From positions 1 through 20,455 of the forward strand of contig CARDPF010000016.1 in NCBI GenBank assembly GCA_948960675.1: DNA of 20,455 nucleotides, given 5' to 3'. Under the pieces are notes generated by a model. The model was not told the origin of the DNA and did not search any database. It saw only the letters and a list, made by a program, of their open reading frames with translations. Each line of letters opens with the position of its first letter. Within the stretch, counting starts at the first letter, position 1. A program made the translations under genes and the position numbers. Shown here piece after piece: positions 1-8,152 of the stretch. The stretch comes from an uncultured Eisenbergiella sp. GTDB taxonomy: Bacteria > Bacillota > Clostridia > Lachnospirales > Lachnospiraceae.

Positions 1-123
1 CTGCCCGTCCGGCAGGGGGAGACGCCACAGGACCCTTTCTGGCCTGCGCACATGCTGCCCAAAGTCTACCGGCGCCGTTGTTCATGTTCAGGTACCAGAT
101 CTGGATATTTTTCCTTGACCCTC
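1..123. other. Upstream segment with no supportable gene
   Basis: All three plus-strand frames are open at the left edge of the window. The frame ending in TGA at 150-152 finishes in a hydrophobic then charged tail and could be the 3' end of an upstream gene, but it would run through the promoter at 124-153. A short GC stem (CTGCC/GGCAG, 1-15) has no T-run after it, so it is not a convincing terminator. Nothing here can be assigned. Confidence 0.3.
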
Positions 124-153
124 TTGAAAGAGACTGTCCGGCTATGGTATGAT
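124..153 (+). promoter_or_regulatory. Sigma-A-type promoter of the eleven-gene operon
   Basis: A -35 TTGAAA (124-129) and a -10 TATGAT (148-153) are separated by 18 bases. The -10 is preceded by TGG, giving an extended TGn element that would offset the slightly long spacer. Transcription would start near 160, leaving a leader of only about 30 bases before the first start codon at 190. This is the only good promoter found upstream of the + strand run to 14824. Confidence 0.65.
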
Positions 154-189
154 ATCGGCAGTGTAAAAAACATCATGAGGGGGGAGATC

Positions 190-1632
190 ATGCTGTTTGT
201 GTCCGGGAAATACCTTGTCTTTTTGGCGTTTACCTGTGCGGCTTTTTACGGGACGCCTGTAAAGCACCGCAAAAAGGTGCTGCTTTTGGCCAGTCTGCTT
301 TTTGTGGGAATCGGCTGTGGCCCGTTATTGCTCTGGCTGGTTTATGCGGCCCTGACGGCCTATGGCGGGGGCAGGTTTTTGGAGACGAAAAAGGGGCAGG
401 GGAAAAGGCGTCTGTTTTTAGGGGTGATTGTGCTCTTGCTTTTGCTGCCGCTGGCCGGCTTTAAATGGGGCGGCCTGTTATGGGCGGTTGTGCGGCCCCA
501 AAACGGGGTTTTGGCGATCGCCGCGCCCCTGGGCATTTCTTTTTACACGTTATCGCTGATCGGGTACTGTGTGGATATTTACAGGGGGCAGTATGAAGCG
601 CAAAGGAAGCTGTCCCGCTTTTTATTGTTTGTGGTTTTCTTTCCCCATTCGGTGCAGGGGCCGATTGCGCGTTATGGGTTTTTGCGGGAAACTTTATACC
701 GGGAGCAGCGGTTTTGCTATACGGAATTTTGTCATGGCTGTCAGTTGGTTTTATGGGGATTTTTCCAGAAGCTGGTGGTGGCGGACAGGCTTGCGGTTTT
801 GGTGAATCATGTGTTTGCGCCGGAGAGGGAGCGGGCAGGGTTTTACGTGCTGCTTGCCTGCGTCGCGTACAGCTTTCAGCTGTACACGGATTTTCTGGGG
901 TGTGTGAATATTGCCCTGGGGTCGGCGCAGTTGTTTGGCATCCGGCTGGAGCACAATTTTGCGCAGCCGTACTTTGCGTTATCCATCCGGGATTTTTGGC
1001 GCAGATGGCATATGACGCTGGGAAGCTGGCTGCGGGATTACGTTTATATCCCCCTTGGGGGAAACCGGCGGGGAAAGCTTCGCAAAAGGTGCAACCTGCT
1101 TTTGACCTTTGCGGTAAGCGGCCTGTGGCACGGGGCGGGACTGCATTATTTGGCCTGGGGAATTTTGCATGGCCTGTATCAGGTGGCAGAGGACATACTG
1201 GGATTACATGACAAAGGAGCGTTTCCCATAACCGGATGGAGGCGCAGGATTTTTTGTCTGGGCCGTATGGCGTTGACATTTGCGCTGGTCACGTTTGGAT
1301 GGGCATTGTTTCGTGCAAATAGCGTCTCCCATTTTTTGCATATGATGGGGAATATGGTTTCGGTTTTTAACCCACAGGTGCTGATGGACGGCGCGGCATT
1401 TGAATTGTCCGGCATTACGAGAACCGGTATTTTACCGGCGGTGGCAGGACTTTTCATGGTGCTTGTGGTGGATGTTTTACATGAGAAAAATATTAATTTG
1501 CGCCAAACGATTGACAGGCTTTGCCTGCCGCTGCGGTGGTGCATTTATGTGGGCGGTGTGGCTTTGGTGGTTTTGTTTGGCATCTACGGCCCCGGCTATA
1601 CGGCGTCGCAGTTTATTTACGGCAAGTTCTAA
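190..1632 (+). CDS. MBOAT-family O-acyltransferase (DltB/AlgI-like), copy 1
   Basis: A polytopic membrane protein of 480 residues that should transfer an acyl or aminoacyl group across the membrane onto a surface glycan. The family core is visible at about residues 267-292 (DFWRRWH, then LRDYVYIPLGG), followed by SGLWHGA with the conserved membrane histidine at H314. Length fits the AlgI/PatA/DltB class. The frame is open further upstream, but the ATG at 190 is preferred: it follows the G-rich Shine-Dalgarno AGGGGGGAG (178-186), begins directly with a membrane segment, and lies just downstream of the promoter. The SGNH partner follows after 13 bases, the usual MBOAT/DltD-like pairing. The acyl group and acceptor cannot be read from the sequence. 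It is clearly related to the second MBOAT at 10062-11522, but the two are divergent. Confidence 0.93.
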   Translation: MLFVSGKYLVFLAFTCAAFYGTPVKHRKKVLLLASLLFVGIGCGPLLLWLVYAALTAYGGGRFLETKKGQGKRRLFLGVIVLLLLLPLAGFKWGGLLWAVVRPQNGVLAIAAPLGISFYTLSLIGYCVDIYRGQYEAQRKLSRFLLFVVFFPHSVQGPIARYGFLRETLYREQRFCYTEFCHGCQLVLWGFFQKLVVADRLAVLVNHVFAPERERAGFYVLLACVAYSFQLYTDFLGCVNIALGSAQLFGIRLEHNFAQPYFALSIRDFWRRWHMTLGSWLRDYVYIPLGGNRRGKLRKRCNLLLTFAVSGLWHGAGLHYLAWGILHGLYQVAEDILGLHDKGAFPITGWRRRIFCLGRMALTFALVTFGWALFRANSVSHFLHMMGNMVSVFNPQVLMDGAAFELSGITRTGILPAVAGLFMVLVVDVLHEKNINLRQTIDRLCLPLRWCIYVGGVALVVLFGIYGPGYTASQFIYGKF

Positions 1633-1645
1633 AAGAGGATAGGGG

Positions 1646-2674
1646 ATGGGCAAAAGAACGATATTTTTGAGGATGGCAGGGATGGCAGTAATGGTAGCGG
1701 CAGCGGTTTTATTGCTGACGCGGATTATGCTTCCCAAGAGGAACGACTTTACGTATGATGTGAGCAGGAAGGTCAGGGGGTTTTATGCGGAACCCGAAAA
1801 TTCGCTGGATCTGGTATTTATCGGATCCAGCAACCTGTTTTCCACAATCAATCCGGCCGTATTGTGGAGGGAATACGGAATTACTTCCTATGTGTTTGGG
1901 GCCAACGAACAGAATTTACCGCTGTCTTATTACTATACCAAGGAGGCGCTAAAGCACCAATCCCCACAGGCTGTGGTTTTGGATGTATTTTATTGCAATT
2001 TTCCGGGAATGCAGCGCGAGGCGGTGGTGCGGACAAACCTGGATGATATGCCTTGGGACTTTAATAAGCTGGAGGCAATCTGGAACAATGTCCCTACCGG
2101 GGAGCGGGCAAGCTATCTGCTGCCTATCATAAAATATCACGACCGGTGGAACGATTTGTCCAAGCAGGACTTTACAGTGTACAGGGGAAGAAACCCGTAC
2201 AAGGGATGGAGCCCTTTTGAGGGGCAGGAAGACGGCTATACCAAAAGCCCGGAGGAAATTGCCGCCGTCATGGAACGGTCTGCGCTGGAGGAGGAAGCGG
2301 TGGCCTGGCTGGACCGGATTGCGGCCTGCTGTGAGGAAAACGGTGCGGAACTGATTCTATTAAAAACGCCCAACGATGACCTGATTTGTCTGCCCACGCA
2401 GGACGGCGGATATGAGGAAGTGGCCGGACAAGCCTATTATAATGCGGTTGCGGATTTGGCTTATGAGCGGGGACTTTCCTTTTTAAACCTCAATTGCATC
2501 ATGCAGGGGAGGGGCCATAACGATATTGCGGATTCCCAAAAGGTCACGTCCTATTTCGGAAGCTGGTTTTTGGAAACCCACGAAACGTTGGATAAAAGGG
2601 GGACGACAGACTATGCTTATTGGGACCAGGATGCGGACGCCGTGTATGCTTATATAGACGGGGTAGGCAGATAA
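1646..2674 (+). CDS. SGNH/DltD-like protein, copy 1 (catalytic motif degenerate)
   Basis: A 342-residue protein with one N-terminal membrane anchor (about residues 8-29) and an extracytoplasmic SGNH-like domain. The N-terminal block FIGSSN carries the candidate nucleophile at S61/S62. Family members close with a D-x-x-H motif, commonly DxxHLNxxG. Here the matching stretch is ETHETLDKRG (residues 310-319), so the normal Asp/His pair is not present in register, although H312 is nearby. The intact motif is present in the paralogue at 11488-12588. The gene follows its MBOAT partner by 13 bases with an AGGATAGGGG ribosome binding site. By analogy with DltB/DltD and AlgI/AlgX it should help pass the acyl group to the glycan. 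It may have lost catalysis and kept a binding or scaffolding role, which is inference. Confidence 0.8.
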   Translation: MGKRTIFLRMAGMAVMVAAAVLLLTRIMLPKRNDFTYDVSRKVRGFYAEPENSLDLVFIGSSNLFSTINPAVLWREYGITSYVFGANEQNLPLSYYYTKEALKHQSPQAVVLDVFYCNFPGMQREAVVRTNLDDMPWDFNKLEAIWNNVPTGERASYLLPIIKYHDRWNDLSKQDFTVYRGRNPYKGWSPFEGQEDGYTKSPEEIAAVMERSALEEEAVAWLDRIAACCEENGAELILLKTPNDDLICLPTQDGGYEEVAGQAYYNAVADLAYERGLSFLNLNCIMQGRGHNDIADSQKVTSYFGSWFLETHETLDKRGTTDYAYWDQDADAVYAYIDGVGR

Positions 2675-2715
2675 GGCGGGGAAGGTGCCGCTGGTGCGGC
2701 GGATGGAGAGCAAGC

Positions 2716-5292
2716 ATGAATGGAAGAAAAAAGGAAGCCCGCAGGGCCTTGGCTGACTGCCTGTCGCTGGCGCTCCTCACGGGATTTTTGTGGTGTGTGA
2801 TTTTGGCGGTACACGCCATTTTTCCGTTTGGCACAAAGATGATGGATGTGGGGGATATGGCGGAACAGAGCGTTCCGGTTTATACGCATCTGTGGGACGT
2901 GCTGCACGGAAGGGAATCGTTTTTTTTTGACTGGAATACGGGACTTGGGGACAATATGTGCGGCGCAAACTGGCATTTTGGCCTGATCAGCCCTTTTAAT
3001 CTGTTTTTTCTTTTCATTCCCCGCTCCATGGTGGAGGCATCCATGTCCTTCTACCTGCTGGGGAAGCTGGCGGCGATTTCCCTGAGCATGCGCTTTGTGG
3101 TCAAAAGATGGTTTCCGGACCTTTCGCAGGCCATACGGTCCTCACTTTGTCTCCTATATACGTTTTCGGCGTTTTCCATGGGATATTATTATGCGCCGAT
3201 GTGGCTGGACGTGGTGTTTATGTTTCCGCTGGTGATGTATACGTATTTTAGGCTGCTTGCACGTAAAAAGGAGTGTGCATACAGCGTTTGCCTGGCGCTT
3301 GCGTGTATGATGAGTTTTCAGCATACGTATATGCTGGCGCTGATGCTGCTGCTTTTGACGGGGATTTTACTGCTTTTAGGGAAGGAACGCTATCGGGACA
3401 GCCTTTGGATTTTCTGCAGGGGAACGGTTGCTGCGGTTATGCTGTCGGCCTGGGTGTGGCTGCCGGGAATTTTGCAGATTTTGGCGGCAAACCGGGTCAC
3501 GCATAATAACAGTCTGTGGGAAATTTATCATTCCGTATGGGTTTTTTATGCGGATAAATGGGTCAAACTGTTGAATATGGGAATTCCGCTTTCCCTGTTT
3601 GGATATTATGCCGGAAGAAACCGGAAAGATAAAGGGGTCTGGTTTTTTGTATACGTGGTGGGCCTGCTCTGCGCACCGATTTTGCTGGAGAGCAGTAATC
3701 TTTTGTGGCACGGGGGCTCCTATGAGTCCTTTACCATGCGGTTTTCTTATATGCTGGCGTTTTGGGTGATTATGGCCGGTGCATATGGGCTTACGGGGCT
3801 GCAGTCTGCAGGCGGAGGGCGGTATGCGGCAAAGAATCCCAGGGGGGCACGGGGATGGCGGCCTTTTTTGGGGACGGCGTCCTGTCTGGTAATGGCCGGA
3901 GTTTTGGTGCTGCAGCATGTATGGCTTGGACAGGGGATGACGGCGCTACAGGTGGTTTTTGTGGTTTCGCTGGTGGCGCTGTCCAACACCGTTCTTATTC
4001 GCCTTTGGCTGCGTTTATATGATACCGTTATATTGGCCGTGGTGGTGGCGCAGTCGTTGGTGCTGGGCGTCAATATGGTGCACACATCCTGGGACCGCAG
4101 GGACAGTTTTGCCACCGAGAGCAACCGGATCCAGCGGGAGGACGCGGAAAAAAATCCCCTTTCCAGAAGCAAAAGCATGGATATTTTGCTCACCCACAAT
4201 TATCCGTTGATCATGGGGAAAAACGCCATGTCCAATTATCTGGCGGTGATCAGCCCTAAGCAGATGGAAACGGTTTTGGCGTTGGGCTATGCGAAGGTGG
4301 GGGACCGGATGAGCGATTACGGGGGCACGCTGTTTTCGGACGCCCTGCTGGGTATCCGGGAGGTGGTAGTCAGAAACGAGCCCAATCCCGATTTGTATGT
4401 GCTGCAGGACTCCTGGTCAAGACACAGTATCTATGACAGCCGGTATTATTATAAGACCGGGATTGTGCTTTCGGGGCTTCCAAAAGACGGGCCGTCCGAT
4501 TATCCAGACCCTTTTTCCTGGCAGAACTATCTGGCGGAGGCTGTGACGGGAAAGGCGCTGCTGCGGACCGGATATGCCGGCCAAAACCGGATGGAGGTTG
4601 CGGTGGGGGAAAAAAGTGTATTGTATCTGTACAGCAGACAGATTGCCGCCGCCGATTCCATAACGGTTACGAACCGGAATAGCGGGGAGACCGTCAAGAC
4701 CGTTTTACACCCTTCCGATTGGGAAAATGGGATTATTGAACTTGGCACATATGAAAACACAACGGTGGATATTTGGGTATCCGCAAACCAGGAACTGGGC
4801 AGGATCGATACCGCCCTGCTTTCCCTGCAGGATTTTGCGGACAATCCGCCTGCCTACGGGCAAAATACGGTCTGTGGCTTTGGCAGGCACGATATGTCTT
4901 TGACGATGGAGGGGGGGACGGCGGGAAGCTACCTGTTTTTGCCGCTGTATGCGGACGAGGGGTGGCAGTGTAGGGTGAACGGAAAAAAGACCGGAATCGA
5001 GACGGTGGCCGGGGCCTGCATGGCAATTCCGCTGGAGGACGGAAAAAATGAGATCCGGTTGGTTTTCTGGCCGGTGGGCTGGAAGATGGGAGTTGCCGCC
5101 GCTTGCGTGGGCATATTTGGGCTGTTGGTTTTGGCTTTGCGGGACCGGAGGGAGAAAAAAATCCATCCTGCGCTGAATGGCTGCCTCTTTTGGCTGATGG
5201 AGGCCATACACGCAGCGCTGCTGCTGTTTTTCTATATCCTGCCGCTTTGGGGACTGCTGGACTTCCTGCTGGGAAAGTTTTGGAGCCTGTGA
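2716..5292 (+). CDS. YfhO-family membrane protein (GT-C-like glycosyltransferase)
   Basis: A very large membrane protein of 858 residues matching the YfhO family. In Bacillus, Listeria and Staphylococcus these proteins are linked to sugar modification of lipoteichoic acid using undecaprenyl-phosphate sugars. After the first membrane segment (about residues 13-36) comes an acidic loop with D44 and D47 (DVGDMAEQ), the likely GT-C catalytic region, followed by a multi-pass region to about residue 450. Residues of about 455-790 are a soluble, probably external beta-rich domain ending in the typical YfhO pattern DEGWQCRVNGKK. Two more hydrophobic segments close the protein. The start at 2716 follows GGAGAG and begins with a basic segment. 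The upstream extension would overlap the preceding gene and is low-quality. Neither a polyprenyl-phosphate sugar synthase nor a GtrA-like flippase lies in the window. A run of nine T (2920-2928) interrupts codons 69-71. Confidence 0.88.
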   Translation: MNGRKKEARRALADCLSLALLTGFLWCVILAVHAIFPFGTKMMDVGDMAEQSVPVYTHLWDVLHGRESFFFDWNTGLGDNMCGANWHFGLISPFNLFFLFIPRSMVEASMSFYLLGKLAAISLSMRFVVKRWFPDLSQAIRSSLCLLYTFSAFSMGYYYAPMWLDVVFMFPLVMYTYFRLLARKKECAYSVCLALACMMSFQHTYMLALMLLLLTGILLLLGKERYRDSLWIFCRGTVAAVMLSAWVWLPGILQILAANRVTHNNSLWEIYHSVWVFYADKWVKLLNMGIPLSLFGYYAGRNRKDKGVWFFVYVVGLLCAPILLESSNLLWHGGSYESFTMRFSYMLAFWVIMAGAYGLTGLQSAGGGRYAAKNPRGARGWRPFLGTASCLVMAGVLVLQHVWLGQGMTALQVVFVVSLVALSNTVLIRLWLRLYDTVILAVVVAQSLVLGVNMVHTSWDRRDSFATESNRIQREDAEKNPLSRSKSMDILLTHNYPLIMGKNAMSNYLAVISPKQMETVLALGYAKVGDRMSDYGGTLFSDALLGIREVVVRNEPNPDLYVLQDSWSRHSIYDSRYYYKTGIVLSGLPKDGPSDYPDPFSWQNYLAEAVTGKALLRTGYAGQNRMEVAVGEKSVLYLYSRQIAAADSITVTNRNSGETVKTVLHPSDWENGIIELGTYENTTVDIWVSANQELGRIDTALLSLQDFADNPPAYGQNTVCGFGRHDMSLTMEGGTAGSYLFLPLYADEGWQCRVNGKKTGIETVAGACMAIPLEDGKNEIRLVFWPVGWKMGVAAACVGIFGLLVLALRDRREKKIHPALNGCLFWLMEAIHAALLLFFYILPLWGLLDFLLGKFWSL

Positions 5293-5347
5293 ATAAGACT
5301 GCACAGTCCATGCGCGCGCCATACAGCCGTTTGAAAGGATGATACAG

Positions 5348-6961
5348 ATGGAAGAAAAGCAAAAGCTTACATTGGGGACGGAAGAAATTTTATACTATTT
5401 ATTTTTCGGTATCCTGTTTGCGGCCAAAGGAATGGGAATGGATGGGGGGCAGCGGCCGTTTATGGTGTGCATGGCCGTTTCCCTGTGCTGTCTGGCGGCA
5501 AAGCTGTGCCTGACGAAGCATACGATGCGGGAATGGACGGTGATGGCGGCGCTGGTTTTATTGGGGCTTACGATCCGGAAAAGTTCCGGGGAGGAGGCTG
5601 CGCTCTGGGCGGTGCTTGTCATCATCGGGATGAAAAACGTTCCGTTAAAACGGTTGATGCACGTCTTGGCGGCGGTCTATTGCATAACCTTTGCGTGCAG
5701 CGTCTGCGCCGGAATTTTGCATATCCGGGACGGCGTGGTGGTGGTGCATGAAAAAATGGGGCTGGGGCCGGTCATCCGCTGGTCGCTGGGGTATACCCAT
5801 CCCAATGTGCTGCACGTCTCCTATTTTATTCTGGCAGCCCTGCTGCTGTACGCCTTTTCCTGGCATGGAAAGAAGCTGTGGAAAGCGTCTGTCCTGCTGT
5901 TTGCCGGAAACCTGCTGGTATTTGTCTATTCCGTCAGTTATACCGGCATCCTGTTAGTGTCCGCATATCTGTGCCTGCATTTGTATCTGGACTGCAGGAA
6001 AAAAATCCGCCCTTGGGAAGCCGTGTGCCTGACGGCGGGCGCAGGGATTTTGATCCTGTTCCCCATCGTGGGGCCGCTGTGGCTGGAAGGGCACAACCAT
6101 GCCCTTTTTCGTTTTTTTAATGAATTGTTGTCTTATCGGTTTGAATTGGTATATAATATCTTTCATGAGTATCCGGTTTCCCTGTTTGGCACGCGCACGG
6201 TTTTTACCGGGAATGCGCACCTGACGCTGGACAGTTCGTATGCCTATTTACTGATGTACTACGGTGTGACCGGCTTTACCCTGTTTGTGGCCGGGCTTTT
6301 GTATCTGGTGTACCGGTTTGCGCATACGGGACGGAAAAAGGAGCTTGCCATCACCCTTGCCGTCATTTTGGCGGGGGTGACGGAGCAGTTTTTGTTTAAC
6401 CTTTCTTTTAAAAATGTGCTTTTCATTTTTATGGGGGAAGCGTTGTTTGCGGATTTTTTGCGGACGGACAAAAACAGGGGCTTTTGGAACCGGCCGTTTT
6501 CCCTTTTGCCTGCCGGGAGTCGCAAAATACGACTGGTTTGGCCGCAGGGCCTGTCTGCAGGGCTTTGTCTGGCAAAAAAAGAGCGGGGAAGGATTGGGGC
6601 GTGCGCTGTCATTTTGGCGCTTTGCGGCGCAGGACTTTTTGCCGCAGCCTACCGTAAGCCTGACAGTGTATATGTTTACAGGTGGCATACGGATTACCGG
6701 GGGGAGGACAGGGTGAAGCTGGACATGGACAGGCTGCCGGAGGATTTCAACAGTCTGGTGCTGGGGTATAACGGCCCCGACGGGGAAATGTTTGAGCTTA
6801 GGGGCAATATTGTGACGCTGGAGCGGATGCGGGCGCCTGTGGGCGGCGCCGTGCTGGGGGGCATGGCGGGCACGGTTTTGGCGGCGGCGTTTTATATGGG
6901 AAAGGGTGCGCGCATGGGGCGGCAGGGGACGAAAGAAAATGAAGGTATTGATCGTCAATAA
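5348..6961 (+). CDS. Wzy-like polysaccharide polymerase (O-antigen ligase/polymerase type)
   Basis: A polytopic protein of 537 residues with roughly ten or more membrane segments. Around residues 145-165 it carries SLGYTHPN, a signature commonly seen in Firmicute capsule and exopolysaccharide polymerases. It should join lipid-linked repeat units on the outer face of the membrane. The ATG at 5339 abuts AAAGG with no spacing, whereas the ATG at 5348 has about nine bases, so 5348 is preferred. The C terminus is unusual: a membrane segment near 415-433 is followed by about 60 polar residues and then a last hydrophobic segment near 497-517. The gene begins 55 bases after the YfhO gene and its end overlaps the next gene by 23 bases. 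Polymerase versus ligase cannot be settled from sequence, but its place in a glycosyltransferase operon favours polymerase. Confidence 0.82.
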   Translation: MEEKQKLTLGTEEILYYLFFGILFAAKGMGMDGGQRPFMVCMAVSLCCLAAKLCLTKHTMREWTVMAALVLLGLTIRKSSGEEAALWAVLVIIGMKNVPLKRLMHVLAAVYCITFACSVCAGILHIRDGVVVVHEKMGLGPVIRWSLGYTHPNVLHVSYFILAALLLYAFSWHGKKLWKASVLLFAGNLLVFVYSVSYTGILLVSAYLCLHLYLDCRKKIRPWEAVCLTAGAGILILFPIVGPLWLEGHNHALFRFFNELLSYRFELVYNIFHEYPVSLFGTRTVFTGNAHLTLDSSYAYLLMYYGVTGFTLFVAGLLYLVYRFAHTGRKKELAITLAVILAGVTEQFLFNLSFKNVLFIFMGEALFADFLRTDKNRGFWNRPFSLLPAGSRKIRLVWPQGLSAGLCLAKKERGRIGACAVILALCGAGLFAAAYRKPDSVYVYRWHTDYRGEDRVKLDMDRLPEDFNSLVLGYNGPDGEMFELRGNIVTLERMRAPVGGAVLGGMAGTVLAAAFYMGKGARMGRQGTKENEGIDRQ

Positions 6962-8150
6962 ATTTTTGCATCCAAACGGCGGTTCCGAGACGTATATTTT
7001 TGAGATCGGCAGGCAGCTGGAAAAGATGGGGCATCCGGTGGAATATTTTGGCATGGAGCACGCCGGGCGTATTGTGGGAAACCGGGCAGAAAGCTACACG
7101 GCCGGTATGGACTTCCACAGCGGGAAGCTGCAAAGGTTTCTGTATCCCTTCAAAATTGTATATTCTGTGGAAGCGCGGAAAAAAATCAGGGCCGTGTTGG
7201 AGGATTTTGGGCCGGACGTTGTGCATTTGAATAATTTTAATTTTCAGCTGACGCCGTCCATTTTGTATGAAATCCGCAAATATGAGCGTCAAAGGAGGCA
7301 TCCGGTCAAAATCGTATATACGGCCCACGATTACCAGCTGGTCTGCCCCAACCATCTTTTGATGCGTCCTGTAGACGGGGCGCTGTGCAGCCTTTGTCTG
7401 GAGGGCAGACTGCGAAACTGCATGAAGTATAAGTGCATTCACTTATCCTTTGCAAAGAGCGCGCTGGGGAGCCTGGAGGGCTGGCTTTACCGGCGGCTGC
7501 ACGCTTACCGGATGATCGACAGGATTATCTGCCCGAGCCGTTTTATGGAGGAGAAGCTGTGTGCCAACCAGGATGTAAGGGGACGCACGGTGACGCTGCA
7601 CAACTTTGGGAGTCCGGCAGGGGCAGCCTGCCGGGGGAAAGGGGAATATGTCCTGTATTTTGGGCGTTATTGCCAGGAAAAGGGAACCAAAACCCTGCTG
7701 GAGGTTTGCAAAAGCCTGCCGGATATCCCTTTTGTGTTTGCAGGCAGCGGTCCCTTGGAGGAGGAAGTCAACCGGCTTCCCAATGTGGAAAACCGGGGAT
7801 TTTTGTCGGGAAAGGCGCTGGAAGAAACCATCGGGCGGGCGCGGTTTAGCGTATTTTGTTCGGAATGGTATGAGAACTGCCCTTTTTGTGTGGTGGAGTC
7901 GCAGATGCACGGCACGCCTGTGGTTGCCTCTGACCTTGGGGGCACGCCGGAGCTTTTGCAGGATCACAGGACCGGGGAACTGTACAAGGGGGGGGACGCC
8001 GCCCAGCTTGCCCAAAAGATTCGGAAGTTGTGGGAGGATCGGCAGCTTTTACGGACCTACACCGAAAATTGCAGGAATGTAAGCTATGATTCCGTGGAAG
8101 AATATTGCCAAAAGCTGTTAAAAATATACGGGACGGCAGATGGAGAATAA
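6939..8150 (+). CDS. Family 4 glycosyltransferase (GT-B fold), copy 1
   Basis: A cytoplasmic retaining glycosyltransferase of 403 residues. The N terminus MKVLIVNKF followed by the glycine-containing loop NGGSET is typical of GT4. In the donor-binding C-terminal half, FGRYCQEKGTKTL begins the second Rossmann domain and an EX7E motif spans E312 to E320. A cysteine cluster in the middle of the N domain (CPN, CSLC, NC, KYKC) matches a GT4 subgroup seen in clostridial polysaccharide loci and may bind a metal. The start at 6939 is chosen because it gives the canonical N terminus and lies after GGGGACGAAAG. It overlaps the polymerase gene by 23 bases. Sugar and acceptor are unknown. A run of eight G (7988-7995) lies within codons 350-353. 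Confidence 0.9.
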   Translation: MKVLIVNKFLHPNGGSETYIFEIGRQLEKMGHPVEYFGMEHAGRIVGNRAESYTAGMDFHSGKLQRFLYPFKIVYSVEARKKIRAVLEDFGPDVVHLNNFNFQLTPSILYEIRKYERQRRHPVKIVYTAHDYQLVCPNHLLMRPVDGALCSLCLEGRLRNCMKYKCIHLSFAKSALGSLEGWLYRRLHAYRMIDRIICPSRFMEEKLCANQDVRGRTVTLHNFGSPAGAACRGKGEYVLYFGRYCQEKGTKTLLEVCKSLPDIPFVFAGSGPLEEEVNRLPNVENRGFLSGKALEETIGRARFSVFCSEWYENCPFCVVESQMHGTPVVASDLGGTPELLQDHRTGELYKGGDAAQLAQKIRKLWEDRQLLRTYTENCRNVSYDSVEEYCQKLLKIYGTADGE

Positions 8151-8152
8151 AA

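Noticed and set aside
52..189. N-terminal extension of the first MBOAT protein from an ATG at 52
   Set aside because: The extension has no hydrophobic or family sequence, would start upstream of the promoter at 124-153, and lacks a ribosome binding site. The ATG at 190 has one.
461..1279. Long minus-strand open frame of 272 codons opposite the first MBOAT gene
   Set aside because: It is rich in Pro, Arg, Lys and Cys with no recognisable motif, has no ribosome binding site, and lies wholly antisense to a clear membrane protein. It is a shadow of GC-rich coding sequence.
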